The notes beneath the pieces are model-generated. The model was not told the origin of the DNA. It searched no databases and saw nothing but the letters and a program-made list of their open reading frames with translations. Position numbers and translations under genes: made by a program. Shown piece after piece: positions 8,598-17,296 of a stretch of 60,562 bases of DNA (the stretch's first letter is position 1; every line of letters begins with the position of its first letter). Source of the DNA: Kitasatospora sp. MAA4 (GTDB lineage Bacteria > Actinomycetota > Actinomycetes > Streptomycetales > Streptomycetaceae); contig NZ_JARZAI010000041.1 in the NCBI RefSeq assembly GCF_029893355.1, positions 1 to 60,562 of the forward strand, written 5' to 3'.

Positions 8598-10196
8598 TCA
8601 TCCCGCGGACGGCGGGCCGATCTCGAACTGCGGCGGTTCCAGGCCGGCGATGCAACTGGTGTCCGGGGCGCTGGGATTGTCGAAGAACGAGGCGACGATG
8701 GACTGGGCGCACGGTGAGGCGGCGAAGGCGACGTGTGCGACGTAGGGGATGGTGACGGTGGTCGCGTTGGGCAGGGTGCGTGCGACGTAGGCGCCGTTCG
8801 ATGCTCCGGTCTGGGCGTCGAAGCCGGCCGACATGGCGAGGGTCGGGATGTCGCTGCGGGTGATCTCCCGAACCGAGGGCGCTGCCTTGGGGATGTCCCA
8901 GGCGCGACAGTCATCTGCCAGGAAGGGCAGCTGCGGCGCCTGCGCGAGAACGGACCGCGGGAACGAGGGGAACGCGCGCTTTCCCGCCCGGAGTACTTCG
9001 GACGGATTCTCGTACGGCACCCATTCGCCGCAGAACACGCCGTAGGCGAGCCCGTGGCTGATCCTCCCGATCGCCTGCGGGCTGACCTTCCCACCTGCCC
9101 ACTGCTCGGCGATCCGCTGCGGATTCCCGTGGGCCAGTTCGTCGATGGAGCGGGGCACGCCCGGGGCCACGTGGGTTGCGGAGGTCAGCCAGTTCACCAG
9201 CATGCCACCGTCGAGCACGACCTTGACCGGCTTGTCGCGCGACGGGACCCTGACATAGGTGGTGACCGGATCCGCCTCGAGCTTGCGCACCAGGTCGGTG
9301 AACGTGTTCGCCAGGTCCGGGTACCGCTGTGCGCAGGCGGGCTGTTGGGCACAGGTGCTGAACAGGCTGTCGAAGCCCTGCTTCGCACTGCTCCAGGTCA
9401 TCGCGGGGCCGGCCAGGGAGGGCGGCACGATTCCGTCGATGCCGACCGAGCGGATCCCTTCCGGGTGCTCGCGCATGTAGATGAGCGCGAGGTCCGTGCC
9501 GTACGAGATCCCGTACACGTTCCACTGCGGGATGCCCAGCGCGACCCGCAGGTCCGCGTAGTCGGCGGCGCTCTCGGTGCCGTTGTAGGCGCTCAGATCG
9601 ACATCGCGTTTCGCCAGCTGGTCCCGGCAGGCCCGGGTCGCCCTGACGTGCAGGCGCCCGGTGGACGGCGCGTCGTAGGCAAGGCCGACGGCGCGGGCGT
9701 TGAAGCGGTCGATGACCGGGCAGGTGAGCTCCGGATCGGCCGAGTAGGTCCCGCGCTGGGACATGAGGACCACGTCGCGGTCGCGGTTCAGGCCGCCGTC
9801 GACGGCCAGTTGAGCCTCGCCGACCGCGTCGTCGCCCGGACCGCCGGCGAACCACACGATCGGGTCGGGCGCCGGCGTGGTCGAGAGCGCCGGCACGATC
9901 GCGACCCCGAGGGTGATGGTCCGGCCGCTGGGCGCGGCGCGGTTCTCGGGCACGGTGAGGGTCCCGCAGCGTGCGTCCTTCAGCGCGGGGACCGGGTCCG
10001 GCGTCCGGGGGCAGGGCCCCGGCACGAACGAGGCCGATCCGGCCGTCCGGCCGACCGTCCCGAGCGGCCGCGCGTGCGCGTGCGCCGGCACGCCGAGCAG
10101 GCCGACGAGGACCATGCCGCCCACTGCTGCGCCGGTGAAGCGAACCGGTAACCCCGCGGCGGTTCTGCGGCGTCGGCGGACTGACGAACTGAACAT
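8598..10196 (-). CDS. Secreted alpha/beta hydrolase, tripeptidyl aminopeptidase-like (S33), copy B
   Basis: This 532-aa protein has a signal peptide (basic RRRRR, then a hydrophobic stretch to about residue 41). It has an oxyanion-loop GGPG (118-121), the nucleophile elbow GISYGTD with Ser231, and a TAP-like C-terminal region with the acid in AGFDAQTG and the His in YVAHVAF. This is the layout of the SlpD/SlpE/TAP family of Streptomyces secreted peptidases. It is paralogous to the gene immediately upstream (14-nt gap), and ATG 10196 follows a clear AGGAG, so the two are very probably cotranscribed. The substrate is unknown; release of N-terminal oligopeptides is the family function. Confidence 0.9.
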   Translation of the reverse strand: MFSSSVRRRRRTAAGLPVRFTGAAVGGMVLVGLLGVPAHAHARPLGTVGRTAGSASFVPGPCPRTPDPVPALKDARCGTLTVPENRAAPSGRTITLGVAIVPALSTTPAPDPIVWFAGGPGDDAVGEAQLAVDGGLNRDRDVVLMSQRGTYSADPELTCPVIDRFNARAVGLAYDAPSTGRLHVRATRACRDQLAKRDVDLSAYNGTESAADYADLRVALGIPQWNVYGISYGTDLALIYMREHPEGIRSVGIDGIVPPSLAGPAMTWSSAKQGFDSLFSTCAQQPACAQRYPDLANTFTDLVRKLEADPVTTYVRVPSRDKPVKVVLDGGMLVNWLTSATHVAPGVPRSIDELAHGNPQRIAEQWAGGKVSPQAIGRISHGLAYGVFCGEWVPYENPSEVLRAGKRAFPSFPRSVLAQAPQLPFLADDCRAWDIPKAAPSVREITRSDIPTLAMSAGFDAQTGASNGAYVARTLPNATTVTIPYVAHVAFAASPCAQSIVASFFDNPSAPDTSCIAGLEPPQFEIGPPSAG

Positions 10197-10210
10197 TTCC
10201 GGTCTCCTGC

Positions 10211-11785
10211 TCAAGGGGTGATCGTGAACGGCTTCGGCTTGAGTCCGGCGACGCACTCGGTGTCGACGGCGGTCGGGTGGGCGAGGAAGGAGGCGAGGAC
10301 GCTCTGCGTGCAGCTCGACTGCGGGGTCACCCAGTGGCCGATTCCGGGAATGCGCACCACGGTCGCATTGGGAAGCGTCCGGGCCGCGAACCGTCCCCAG
10401 CGCGCCCCGGTCTTGGCGTCGAACGTGCCGGAGATGACCAGGGTGGGGACCGTGCTGCGGGTCGCCACGCGCTGGGAGGCCGTCCGGTCCGGGACGTTCC
10501 ACGTCTCGCAGACCTCGCTCTGGTAGGGAAGTTGCGGCGCCTGGGCGAGGACCGAGTCCGGATATCCCGGGAAGGCCCGGCGTCCCGCGTCCAGCAGATC
10601 GGCGGCCGACGTCCCCGGCACCCACTCGCTGCACGCCACGCTCTCCGTCAGGCCGTAGGCGAAGTCGCCGACGACGGGGGTCGAGCCGGCCGCGCGGGCC
10701 GCCGCGAAGCGATGTGGATCGCCGTGGGCGAGCTCGTCGATCGCGGCGGGCACATCGGTCGAGGGGACCGCGTTGCCGACCAGGAGGTTCACCAGCGCTC
10801 CCCCGTCGAGGACGACCTTCACCGCTTGCCCGCCGCCCGGCGGTGCCGCGCGCAGGGTCAGCGGATCGGCCTCCAACCTGCGCACCTGCTCCGCCAGGGT
10901 TCGGGCGAGGTCGGGGTACCGGCGGTCGCAGGCCGGTTGATCGCGGCAGGCTCCGAGAATCGCGTTGATCCCCTCCTGGGCGCTGCTCCAGGTCCACGGG
11001 AGGCTCACGATCTGCGGGGGTACGACCGAATCGATCGTCACCGTCCGGATCCCCTTCGGGTGCTCGCGCAGGTACGTGAGCGCGAGGTCGGTACCGTAGG
11101 AGTACCCGTACACGTTCCACCAGGCGATCCCCAACGCCTTGCGCAGGTCGGCGAAGTCGGCGGCGTTCTGCGAGGTGTTGTAGGCGCTCAGGTCGATCCC
11201 GCCGGCCGCGAGGCGTCGGCGGCACTCACCCATCGCGGCGACCAGCAGTCGCTTCGTCGACACCGCGTCGTAGCGCAGCCCCACCGCACGGGCGTAGAAC
11301 CGGTCCACCTCCGGACAGGCGATGTTCGGCTGCGCATAGAGCGTCCCCCGCTGGGCCATGATGATCAGGTCGCGATCCCGGTTCACCCCGGCGTCGACGA
11401 GGAACTGCGCGTCATCGATGGCATCGCTCCCAGGACCACCGGTCAGGTGAACGACGGGATCCGGCGCCGGCGTCGAGGACACGGCCGGGATGATCGCCAC
11501 CGCCAGCCGGATCGTCGGGCCGTCAGGTCGGGTGCGATTCTCGCGAACCGTCAGAAACCCGCACCGCGCGTTGGCCAGCGCCGGAATCGGCTGCGGGGTC
11601 CTCGGGCACGCGCCCGGCTCGAAACGCGGCGAGCCCGCCGAGCCCGCGCCCGCGGCGGGCGCCGATGCGGCCTCGCTCGCAGGTGCACCGGCCAGCAGGG
11701 CCAACCAGCATGCCACCACGGCTGCGGCTCCCCTGAGGGCGCGGCGCGGTTCCGGTCCACAGCCGCGAGTTGTCTGCTTTCCCAT
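10211..11785 (-). CDS. Secreted alpha/beta hydrolase, tripeptidyl aminopeptidase-like (S33), copy A
   Basis: This 524-aa protein is the upstream member of a tandem paralogous pair. It has a signal peptide to about residue 40, GGPG at 116-119, the nucleophile motif GYSYGTD (Ser229), the acid in SGTFDAKTG and the His in GIGHWV. Four Cys pairs resemble those of its neighbour, which fits an extracellular disulfide-bonded enzyme. ATG 11785 was chosen because it follows GAGGAG at about 10 nt and directly precedes the signal peptide; a longer frame upstream adds nothing conserved. The two copies align along their whole length but differ at most positions, so the duplication is old. Confidence 0.9.
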   Translation of the reverse strand: MGKQTTRGCGPEPRRALRGAAAVVACWLALLAGAPASEAASAPAAGAGSAGSPRFEPGACPRTPQPIPALANARCGFLTVRENRTRPDGPTIRLAVAIIPAVSSTPAPDPVVHLTGGPGSDAIDDAQFLVDAGVNRDRDLIIMAQRGTLYAQPNIACPEVDRFYARAVGLRYDAVSTKRLLVAAMGECRRRLAAGGIDLSAYNTSQNAADFADLRKALGIAWWNVYGYSYGTDLALTYLREHPKGIRTVTIDSVVPPQIVSLPWTWSSAQEGINAILGACRDQPACDRRYPDLARTLAEQVRRLEADPLTLRAAPPGGGQAVKVVLDGGALVNLLVGNAVPSTDVPAAIDELAHGDPHRFAAARAAGSTPVVGDFAYGLTESVACSEWVPGTSAADLLDAGRRAFPGYPDSVLAQAPQLPYQSEVCETWNVPDRTASQRVATRSTVPTLVISGTFDAKTGARWGRFAARTLPNATVVRIPGIGHWVTPQSSCTQSVLASFLAHPTAVDTECVAGLKPKPFTITP

Positions 11786-11915
11786 GCGCAATCCGCTCCT
11801 CAGCCGACCGTCCGGCTGACGGAGCCGAACCACGCAGTGCGTACGAACCACAGCGTGTCTGCCCAGCAGCCGGACCGCGCGAGGTGCTACGCCGGACAGG
11901 GGGAGCGGACTGCTC

Positions 11916-12356
11916 TCAGCTCAGCTGCTCGGCCAGCGCGAGGATGATTCCGCTCGGCCCGCGGAGATAGCAGAGCAGGTAGCTGTCCTCGTAGCGGGAA
12001 ACCTCGCCGACGAGTTCGGCGCCGTGCGGGCGGAGGCGGGCGAGGGTGTCCTCGATGTCGTCGACGGCGAACATGACGCGGTGCAGGCCCAGCGTGTTCG
12101 CCGGGGTGACCTCCGGCTCGGGGGTGATCGCCGCCGGGTTGTGATACTTCGCCAGTTCGAGCCGGCCCGGGGCGTCCGGGATCCGCATCATCGCGATCTC
12201 GCTTCGCATGTCAGCGAGTCCGACGACGTTTCCCGCCCAGCTCCCTTCGATCGGCATCCTGCCTTCCAGCTCCATGCCGAGTTCGATGAAGAAGGCGATG
12301 GCGGCGTCGAGGTCGTCGACGACGATGCCGACGTTGTCCATGCGCTGAATCGTCAT
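11916..12356 (-). CDS. VOC (glyoxalase/bleomycin-resistance fold) family protein
   Basis: This 146-aa protein has the two beta-alpha-beta-beta-beta units of the VOC fold. The first begins MDNVGIVVDDLDAAIAFFIELGM and the second LHRVMFAVDDIEDTLARL, ending GPSGIILALAEQ. Possible metal ligands are the Glu of RLELAKY and the His of GLHRVMF. VOC proteins include dioxygenases, isomerases and drug-binding proteins, and nothing here selects one. It appears monocistronic, with about 130 bp of non-coding sequence before the hydrolase operon. Confidence 0.85.
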   Translation of the reverse strand: MTIQRMDNVGIVVDDLDAAIAFFIELGMELEGRMPIEGSWAGNVVGLADMRSEIAMMRIPDAPGRLELAKYHNPAAITPEPEVTPANTLGLHRVMFAVDDIEDTLARLRPHGAELVGEVSRYEDSYLLCYLRGPSGIILALAEQLS

Positions 12357-12453
12357 GTCCCCGAGAGTAGGGGCCAGGTCCGACGCCGTCGGCCAAGCCG
12401 GCCGTCCTGGTTTGCAGTCTGCAGCGCCCTGGGCGAGTTGTGCGGCTCTGACG

Positions 12454-12491
12454 ACTTCGCCCCACCGAGTGCGGCCTCGGCGGGGCGAAGT
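12454..12491. terminator. Hairpin terminator downstream of the MFS gene
   Basis: A 10-bp outer stem ACTTCGCCCC/GGGGCGAAGT (12454-12463 and 12482-12491) continues into a 5-bp inner stem CCGAG/CTCGG around a six-base loop. It lies just past the stop of the minus-strand MFS gene and before the VOC gene start. There is no long U-run, which is usual for actinomycete terminators. The same hairpin sequence recurs in altered form at 14773-14804. Confidence 0.7.
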
Positions 12492-12507
12492 GTTCGGACT
12501 GGGTCCG

Positions 12508-13896
12508 TCAGAGGCGCTCGGGGACCGGGTTGCCGACGGCCTCGATGGCGCGGCGGACGGGGACCTTCGCCAGTACGGCGAAGCCGATGACGAAGAACAC
12601 CAGCAGCGAGATGATCGCCGAGCGGTAGCTGCCGGTGATCTGGTAGGCGAGGCCGAAGACCAGCGGGCCCATCCAGCTGGTGCCGCGATCGCTGATCTTG
12701 TAGACGCTGAAGTACTCGGCCTCGCGGCCGGCCGGGATCAGGTGGGAGAACAGCGAGCGGGAGAGCGCCTGGCTGCCGCCGAGGACCAGCCCGATCATGG
12801 CGGCCAGCGCGAAGAACCAGGCGGGCTGGTGGGCGGGCATGAAGTACCCCAGGGCGAGGGTGACCACCCAACCGACCAGGGAGCCGAGGACGGTCCGCTT
12901 GGCGCCGTACCGGCGGGCGATGCGGCCGAGGAGCAGCGCGCCCCCGATCGCCACGATCTGGACCAGCAGAACGGCGGCGACCAGCGTGGTCTGGTCCATG
13001 CCGAGCTCCTCGCTGCCGTAGAGGGAGGCCTGGGAGACCACGGTCTGGATGCCGTCGTTGTAGCAGAGGAAGGCGCCCAGGAAGAGCAGGGTGAGTGGGT
13101 AGCGGCGCATGCCGCTCAGGGTGCGGCCGAGTTCGCGCAGGCTACCGGCGGCGGGCCGGTCGGGGTCGGCGCGATGGGTGTCGGCGCGGTCGGGGGCCGC
13201 ACCGGCGCGGGAGGGCAGCCGCCGCAGCGGCACGAGGGTGAACAGGGCCCACCACAGACCGGCCGAGGCCAGGCAGATCCGCACCGCGGTGCCGGAGGAC
13301 AGGCCGAGCGCGTCGTGGCCCTCGAACAGCGCCAGGTTGGCTATCAGGAGCAGTCCGCCACCCGCATAGCCGTAGGCCCAGCCCTTGGAGGAGACCGCGT
13401 CACGCTCGTCGGGGCCGGCCAGGCCCGGAAGGAAGGCGTAGGAGAGCGCGACCGACACCGCGTACGCGATGTTGGCGATCACCAGCAGTCCGGCGCCGAG
13501 CAGGTAGCGGCTTCCTCCGAGGAAGAACATCCCCATGGTGGCGACCGCGCCGACGTACGCGAAGCCGCACATCAACTCCTTGTGCCGGCCGGTGCGGTCG
13601 GCGACCGTGCCGACCAGCAGCATCACCACGACGGAGACCAGCACGGAGAGGGAGACGGTGTACGGGAAGAACGACCCCGCGCGCACCGAGAGACCCAGCG
13701 GGTGGATGTCGCCGCCGGCATCGGCGGCGTTCTTGGCGACAGAGGTGAGGTACGGCCCGAGGAACACCGTCAGTACCGTGGCCGAGAAGGCCGCGTTGGC
13801 CCAGTCGTTGATGTACCAGCCGAACTGCATCCGGCGCAGGGCACGGGTGTCGGTGGCGGCTGCCGGATGGTCAGGCAGGTGGGTCGCGGTGTTCAT
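12508..13896 (-). CDS. Major facilitator superfamily transporter, UMF1/Atg22-like
   Basis: This 462-aa protein has about 12 membrane segments. The N-terminal FGWYINDWANAAFSATVLTVFLGPYL is characteristic of the UMF1 (Atg22-like) MFS branch, and GGSQALSRSLFSHLIP and EYFSVYKISDRGTSWMGP are also conserved there. The ATG overlaps the stop of the upstream glycerophosphodiester phosphodiesterase gene by 4 nt, so the two are translationally coupled. I infer transport of a product or substrate linked to that enzyme, perhaps a glycerophosphodiester or the released alcohol. Confidence 0.88.
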   Translation of the reverse strand: MNTATHLPDHPAAATDTRALRRMQFGWYINDWANAAFSATVLTVFLGPYLTSVAKNAADAGGDIHPLGLSVRAGSFFPYTVSLSVLVSVVVMLLVGTVADRTGRHKELMCGFAYVGAVATMGMFFLGGSRYLLGAGLLVIANIAYAVSVALSYAFLPGLAGPDERDAVSSKGWAYGYAGGGLLLIANLALFEGHDALGLSSGTAVRICLASAGLWWALFTLVPLRRLPSRAGAAPDRADTHRADPDRPAAGSLRELGRTLSGMRRYPLTLLFLGAFLCYNDGIQTVVSQASLYGSEELGMDQTTLVAAVLLVQIVAIGGALLLGRIARRYGAKRTVLGSLVGWVVTLALGYFMPAHQPAWFFALAAMIGLVLGGSQALSRSLFSHLIPAGREAEYFSVYKISDRGTSWMGPLVFGLAYQITGSYRSAIISLLVFFVIGFAVLAKVPVRRAIEAVGNPVPERL

Positions 13897-14684
13897 GGGG
13901 TTCCTATCGCCGTGCTTCCGTCGGTCCAGCTGCCGCGCTCCTCGAGGACGTCCCGCAGGACGTCGATGCGATCGGCCATGATGCCATCCACACCCAGGTC
14001 GAGGAGAGCCCGGATCCGTGCGGGGTCGTCCACGGTCCAGACGTGAACCTGCAGGCCGAGGCGATGGGCGGTGCGCACGAAGGCCCCGTCGACCACCCGG
14101 ATGCCCCGGTGCCGCTCCGGAACCTGCGCGCACACCCCGGACCACGACGCCCCTCGGCCCGGGAGCAGCGGCCCGGCCAGCGAGCGCAACCGTAGCCGTG
14201 CCACCTCGCGCGGGCCGAGCGAGGTGGCCAGCCGGGGACCGGCGGCGGCGCGGACGGCGGCGAGGCGGGTGTCGGAGAATCCGCCGACGCAGACCCGGTC
14301 CCACGCGCCGGTGCGGCGGATCGCGTCGACCAGCGGCTGAACGGCCGGGGCCGCCTTGACGTCGATGTTGAAACGGGCCTGGGGGAACCCATCGAGCAGG
14401 TCCTCCAGGAGCGGGATGGGCTCGGTGCCACCGATCCGGGCCTCACCGACCGTGCGCCAGGGCAGTTCGGCGACGGCTCCGGCCCGGTCGGTGACCCGGT
14501 CGAGGCGGGAGTCGTGGAAGGCCACCAGCACGCCGTCGGCGGTGACGTGCACGTCCGTCTCGAGGTAGCGGTAGCCGAGTTCGACGGCAGCCGAGAACGC
14601 GGCGAGCGAGTTCTCGGGGTGACCGAGAACACCTCCCCGGTGAGCGAAGGCCAACGGCCCGCGGTGGTCGAGGAAGGGGTGCAT
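13893..14684 (-). CDS. Glycerophosphodiester phosphodiesterase
   Basis: This 263-aa protein has no signal peptide. It has the GDPD motifs HRGG...PENSLAAF (N-terminal catalytic HR and Glu), YLETDVHVTADGVLVAFHD (metal-binding E-x-D and catalytic His), NIDVKA and a C-terminal VHVWTVDDP...GVDGIMADRID. The enzyme hydrolyses glycerophosphodiesters to glycerol-3-phosphate plus an alcohol. ATG 14684 follows GGAG at 6 nt. It is coupled to the UMF1 transporter through an ATGA overlap. Confidence 0.93.
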   Translation of the reverse strand: MHPFLDHRGPLAFAHRGGVLGHPENSLAAFSAAVELGYRYLETDVHVTADGVLVAFHDSRLDRVTDRAGAVAELPWRTVGEARIGGTEPIPLLEDLLDGFPQARFNIDVKAAPAVQPLVDAIRRTGAWDRVCVGGFSDTRLAAVRAAAGPRLATSLGPREVARLRLRSLAGPLLPGRGASWSGVCAQVPERHRGIRVVDGAFVRTAHRLGLQVHVWTVDDPARIRALLDLGVDGIMADRIDVLRDVLEERGSWTDGSTAIGTP

Positions 14685-14772
14685 CTCGGGCTCCGAGGTT
14701 CTTGCGAGGGGGCGGCGACCGTCAGAGCCGGCGAGCGGCGGGGCCACCGCAACGCCCCTTCGTGACGCGCAG

Positions 14773-14804
14773 TCGCCCCGCCGAGCTGGTACTCGACGGG
14801 GCGA
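14773..14804. terminator. Hairpin terminator downstream of the D-Ala-D-Ala carboxypeptidase gene
   Basis: The stem is TCGCCCCG (14773-14780) with CGGGGCGA (14797-14804), plus an inner CGAG/CTCG pairing. It lies between the carboxypeptidase stop (14831) and the GDPD start (14684), both on the minus strand. It shares the blocks CGCCCC, CCGAG, CTCG and CGGGGCGAAGT in the same order and orientation with the hairpin at 12454-12491. Confidence 0.65.
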
Positions 14805-14830
14805 AGTAAACCAGCGTTCGCGCCCGGCCG

Positions 14831-16480
14831 TCACCCGGTCGGTGCCTTCTCCCTTCTCGTGGACGGGACGGCCTTGTGCTGCGAGCGGCCGGCGCCGCGG
14901 TCTGCGCAGGCCTCCTGCTGGAGGATGACGGCGATCTGGTCGACGTCGTCGTTGACGTCGAAGAACCCCTGGATGTTCGGTGCCGCCGCGCCGTTGACGC
15001 CGATGAAGAAGGTGTAGAGGTGGCCGTCGTCCGCCTGCAGGTACCCCGCGTACGTCTGCGCGTTGATGGCGAAGCCCTGGTTGAGCTCGTCGAAGCCGAT
15101 GATGGTGCCGGGCTTGGCGAAGACCTTGCCCTTGGCCGGGCAGTTGGTGGTGCAGTAGAGCGCGCCCGTGCCGGACACACCGAGGATCGGCAGTGAGGTG
15201 CGGAACGCGTCCGCGTCGGGGGTGTGCAGCCAGTAGGCGAGCAGCTGGTTGAGCCCGGTGGCCGTGACGCGGTCGACGGGGACGTCGCCGCGTCCGTCCG
15301 CCATCTCGAACTGGGTCGGGTCCACCTTCGCCGTGTTGGCGAGGAAGTCGTGGATGACCGGGAAGGCGTCGAAGCAGTTCTTGCTGCCGATGTTCGCGGC
15401 CATGTTGCACAGGGCCAGATTGGCGCCGAGGTTGTGGCTGACATTCAGGATCAGCTTGGCGTAGTCGCGGTACTGCGGTGAGACGAAGGCTGCCACCTGG
15501 GGATCGCCGGTGTACGAGGCGGGCAGCGTGCTGTCCGGGTTGGGCCCGGTCGGCGGGGCGGTGACGGTGACCCCGGCGCGGCCGAGGGCCTCGATCAGGG
15601 CTGTGCGCCCGAAGGCGTTGGGGTCCTGGACCTGGGAGATCTTCAGGGTGGGCTGGGCGTCGGCGGCGATCGTGCCGGAGAGCGTGATGTTGGTGCCGTC
15701 AGGGGACGCGGCGACCTGGATGTCGGTGGTGCCGCCGGCCGCCACCGTCTGGACGTTGGAGGTGACCTGGTACGGCGCGACCTGCGGGCGCCAGCTCAGC
15801 TGGGCGGGCTGCCCGGGGGAGGTCGGCGTGCTCAGCAGGTCGATGACGTTGTCGTTGATGATCAGGGGCGTCGGCGTGGGGCTGATCGGCGGGGGCGCGA
15901 ACAGCCGCGAGTCGATGACGACATCGCCGTCGACCGTGGTGATGCCCGAGTCGCGGACCTGCTGGGCGATCTGGTCCAGGCCGGCGAGCGGGTCCTCGGG
16001 CGTGAGGGTGGCGCCCGGGACGTCGTCGGCGTAGGTGTGGTCGATGGGGGTGAAGTCGACCGACCCGTCCGGCTTGGTCCGGCCGCCCATGGTGAGGTCG
16101 CCCTGGGCGACGAGCGCCAGGTTCCCGGTGAGGGTCGAACCGTTGAGCTGCCCGATCGCGTTCACCGGAGTGGTGAAGCGGTGGTCCGGGCCGAGGGCGT
16201 GCCAGGCGCTGGAGATGGTGATCAGCTTGATGGTCGAACCCGGCATGAAGAACTGGTTGGGGTGCATGGAGTGGATGACCCGCCCGTTCTCGGGGTCGAT
16301 CTCCAGCATCCCCCACTCCGCGTGCTCGTACGCGGGCTTGTTCATGATCGCCGTGATGTCGGGACTGAGGTCGCTGTGCGGGTTCTCCGCAGGTGCGGCG
16401 GCAGCCGTACCCGCCACGACCGCGAGCGTGACGCCGACGGTGGCCCAGGCCCGAAGCCGACCACGGATCCTTGATCTCAT
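14831..16480 (-). CDS. dacB: D-alanyl-D-alanine carboxypeptidase/endopeptidase (PBP4, peptidase S13 family)
   Basis: This 549-aa exported protein has a signal peptide to about residue 31. It has the S-x-x-K active-site motif STIK (Ser82, Lys85) and a S-x-N motif in VSHNLGANL. The third penicillin-binding motif, normally K-T/S-G, reads KPGT (AKPGTIIGFDE), which is unusual. The large insert between motifs 1 and 2 is typical of PBP4. It would trim or cleave peptidoglycan stem peptides outside the membrane. The family call is firm, but full activity is less certain because of motif 3. ATG 16480 has only a weak ribosome site; an in-frame start at 16534 would extend the N-terminus. Confidence 0.87.
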   Translation of the reverse strand: MRSRIRGRLRAWATVGVTLAVVAGTAAAAPAENPHSDLSPDITAIMNKPAYEHAEWGMLEIDPENGRVIHSMHPNQFFMPGSTIKLITISSAWHALGPDHRFTTPVNAIGQLNGSTLTGNLALVAQGDLTMGGRTKPDGSVDFTPIDHTYADDVPGATLTPEDPLAGLDQIAQQVRDSGITTVDGDVVIDSRLFAPPPISPTPTPLIINDNVIDLLSTPTSPGQPAQLSWRPQVAPYQVTSNVQTVAAGGTTDIQVAASPDGTNITLSGTIAADAQPTLKISQVQDPNAFGRTALIEALGRAGVTVTAPPTGPNPDSTLPASYTGDPQVAAFVSPQYRDYAKLILNVSHNLGANLALCNMAANIGSKNCFDAFPVIHDFLANTAKVDPTQFEMADGRGDVPVDRVTATGLNQLLAYWLHTPDADAFRTSLPILGVSGTGALYCTTNCPAKGKVFAKPGTIIGFDELNQGFAINAQTYAGYLQADDGHLYTFFIGVNGAAAPNIQGFFDVNDDVDQIAVILQQEACADRGAGRSQHKAVPSTRREKAPTG

Positions 16481-16763
16481 TCGCCCAACTTTCTGGAGTC
16501 GGAAGCCCCGTCTTGCAGGGCGCTCACGGCGCACATGGTAGGTATGCGGACTCCGGGGTCGGGGCTACTGCGCGGTGTGCTGACGGCGTGGGGTGTGAAA
16601 ATCATCCGGTCGGTCGAAGGTCGGCACCCATATGCGGGCCGGTTTCGCTGACGGTTGATCATCTGCCCTTGCCCGCCTGCGCAGTTGCGTGGATATCTCG
16701 CTGGGCATGGTGACCCGCTCGCGGTACGGTCGGGGTCACGATTGCCGACAAGGGGGATTGCGC

Positions 16764-17240
16764 ATGCTGTCCGAGGCGCTGACCGCGCTGGCCATGTCCG
16801 GTGGGACGGCGGTGATGACCGCGGCCGGGACCGAGGCCTGGGAGGGGTTCCGAGGCCGGGTGGCCGCCTGGTTCGGGCGGGGGAACGCCCAGCGCGAGAG
16901 CGCTGAGCTGGAGCGACTGGGACGCACCGCCGCCGAGCTGGCGGCGGCCGAGGGCGGTCAGCTGGAGCGGCTCCGGATCCGGCAGGAGGCCTCCTGGCAG
17001 GCCCGGTTCGAGGCGTTCCTGGAGGACCTGCCCGACGACGAGCGCGAGCGCGCCGGCGAGGCGCTGCGCGAACTGCTGGACGAGAGCGCGGCCCGGGCCC
17101 AGGTGTCGGCCGGGGACGGCGGGATGGCGATCGGCGGAAACGTGCAGATCAGCGCCCAGGACGGGTCGGTCGCCGCCGGCGTGATCCACGGGGGTGTGCA
17201 GATCGGCCACCCTCAGGTGCCGGATCCGTCCAAGGGCTGA
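16764..17240 (+). CDS. Small helical protein with C-terminal RHIM-like/amyloid-type motif, partner of the adjacent STAND NTPase
   Basis: I do not recognise a named family with certainty. This 158-aa protein has a hydrophobic N-terminal helix (residues 2-22), an amphipathic Ala/Glu/Arg-rich helical body to about 113 with no secretion signal, then a Gly-rich beta-prone tail. The tail contains NVQISAQDGSVAAG and ends GGVQIG (VQIG at 145-148), which matches the (I/V)-Q-(I/V/L)-G core of RHIM amyloid motifs. The next gene's N-terminus repeats a related VQxS...SxAxG pattern. Bacterial NLR-associated amyloid motifs (BASS), joined to small helical Bell-type effectors, have this gene layout. I infer an effector switched by the NLR. 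ATG 16764 follows AGGGGGA. Confidence 0.7.
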   Translation: MLSEALTALAMSGGTAVMTAAGTEAWEGFRGRVAAWFGRGNAQRESAELERLGRTAAELAAAEGGQLERLRIRQEASWQARFEAFLEDLPDDERERAGEALRELLDESAARAQVSAGDGGMAIGGNVQISAQDGSVAAGVIHGGVQIGHPQVPDPSKG

Positions 17241-17296
17241 ACGGACCGGCTACGCCAAGCCCAGCACCGAGCTCGCCACCGCCGCTGTTCACCGGG

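Noticed and set aside
16764..17240. Identification of the small NLR partner as EACC1 (effector-associated constant component 1)
   Set aside because: Its sequence is helical with a Gly-rich tail and does not show the beta-rich EACC1 pattern, so I kept the RHIM-like/Bell interpretation as the better but unproven one.
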